Below, piece by piece: positions 63,353-64,000 of a stretch of 64,000 bases of DNA (position 1 is the stretch's first letter; each line of letters begins with the position of its first letter). This DNA comes from Piper betle (Eukaryota > Streptophyta > Magnoliopsida > Piperales > Piperaceae): positions 1 to 64,000 of the forward strand of contig JAURVB010014976.1 of the NCBI GenBank assembly GCA_033002965.1, in the 5' to 3' direction. The translations under genes and the position numbers were made by a program. Under the pieces are notes generated by a model, which saw nothing but the letters and a program-made list of their open reading frames with translations, was not told the origin of the DNA and searched no databases.

Positions 63353-64000
63353 GGCTAGGCTAAAGGCTAAAAATTAATATCAAGATCGAAAACAATAACC
63401 CCACTCAAGACTCTTTCCAAGATTGAAATAAATTAATTCAAATCCTTATCACCAATAATTTCATCCAATCATTCACAATCTGCTTTGAAAAACACACATA
63501 TTGCCATTTTCCTTTTTCTTTTCCCATTTCCACGACTTGTCTTTCATATTCTTTTCACTGATCTTTTCACTGATTTATATAATTTCAGCACTTCATAAAA
63601 TTTTTTCATTTGTCCTTTTCTTTTTTCCCTTCCAAATGAATTCCATATCCAAAACTATAGCTCTCATGTAGTAATCAATTCATTCCAACCTTGGAAAGAG
63701 TCAATTACTAAGGTTTTATGTTAGGATAATAAACAAACAAGGAAAAATAAAATGAAATGAAGGTTAAGTCTGTTAATATAATAGGAAAACATGCAGAATA
63801 TGTTAACTTGAAGGCTCAAGATTGACTTAAACAAGGATAAATAAATGGTAGTTTAAAAGGACCTAGTTAACAAACTTGCCTACATCACTTCTATCATGAC
63901 AAATCACCTTTGATTTCGCTTCAAGAAAATCTTTACTAGAATTCTAGGTCACTTTCTTCAGCTGTATTAACAGTAGCATATATCAGTTTCTAAGCATCAT
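63353..64000. other. Downstream flank, probably the same older repeat as before 60443
   Basis: Joining the two sides across the solo LTR gives a continuous 'ggttgtaatggggctaggctaaaggc', reminiscent of plant gypsy-type repeats. No coding signal to the window end. Confidence 0.4.

Overview
The window is nuclear DNA from a flowering plant, most likely a monocot. The evidence is spliced GT-AG genes, a very GC-rich intronless gene and a GC-rich first exon that falls to normal GC downstream, long LTR retrotransposons with initiator-tRNA-Met primer sites, many A/T microsatellites and long AT-rich intergenic DNA. The species cannot be named from the sequence.

Layout. 0-3.2 kb holds long-LTR remnants. 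4.6-7.8 kb (+) is chloroplast-type transketolase in seven exons; the copy here carries two opposite one-base homopolymer frameshifts. 8-13 kb is AT-rich intergenic DNA. 13.8-17.9 kb (+) is a broken EPSP synthase lacking its first and last exons, with a 2.5 kb gypsy-type LTR element inside exon 2. 20.2-23.1 kb (-) is a solo LTR. 25.7-27.8 kb holds fragments of a DUF1639 gene, a PPR gene and an unidentified gene, beside C-rich repeat modules. 28.9-30.3 kb is a degenerate tandem array. 30.6-31.0 kb is a hAT-like miniature element. 31.8-33.1 kb (+) is an intact UDP-glucuronate 4-epimerase. 36.7-43.1 kb (-) is a mitochondrial intermediate peptidase pseudogene that keeps its exon-intron layout but has several stops and frameshifts; a second hAT-like element with a perfect 8-bp target duplication sits in one of its introns. 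43.5-45.9 kb is an unusual compound of two inverted hairpin-capped GC-rich modules. 47.4-48.8 kb (-) is an R2R3-MYB gene of the MYB20/43/85 type. 49-64 kb is repeats: a truncated LTR element holding a nested solo LTR (56.4-57.5 kb) and a clean 2.9 kb solo LTR (60.4-63.3 kb), both with perfect 5-bp target duplications.

Three genes look functional or nearly so: transketolase (Calvin cycle and pentose phosphate), UDP-glucuronate 4-epimerase (pectin precursor) and the MYB factor (secondary-wall type). They are not an operon and share no visible control. Transketolase supplies erythrose-4-phosphate to the shikimate pathway in which EPSP synthase acts, but the EPSP synthase copy here is dead, so the adjacency is probably chance.

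The strongest unexplained signals are: (1) a hairpin of the form TTGACTCG...CGAGTCAA followed by a TTTATTAC-like tract, a GCC and a C-rich leader, recurring in the long LTRs and in several otherwise different repeats; (2) perfect hairpins built on CCGTTGGAT/ATCCAACGG or similar, capping C-rich modules in inverted orientation; (3) two elements that share a ~150-bp TG...CA unit plus primer site at their 5' end but have a long, different LTR at their 3' end.
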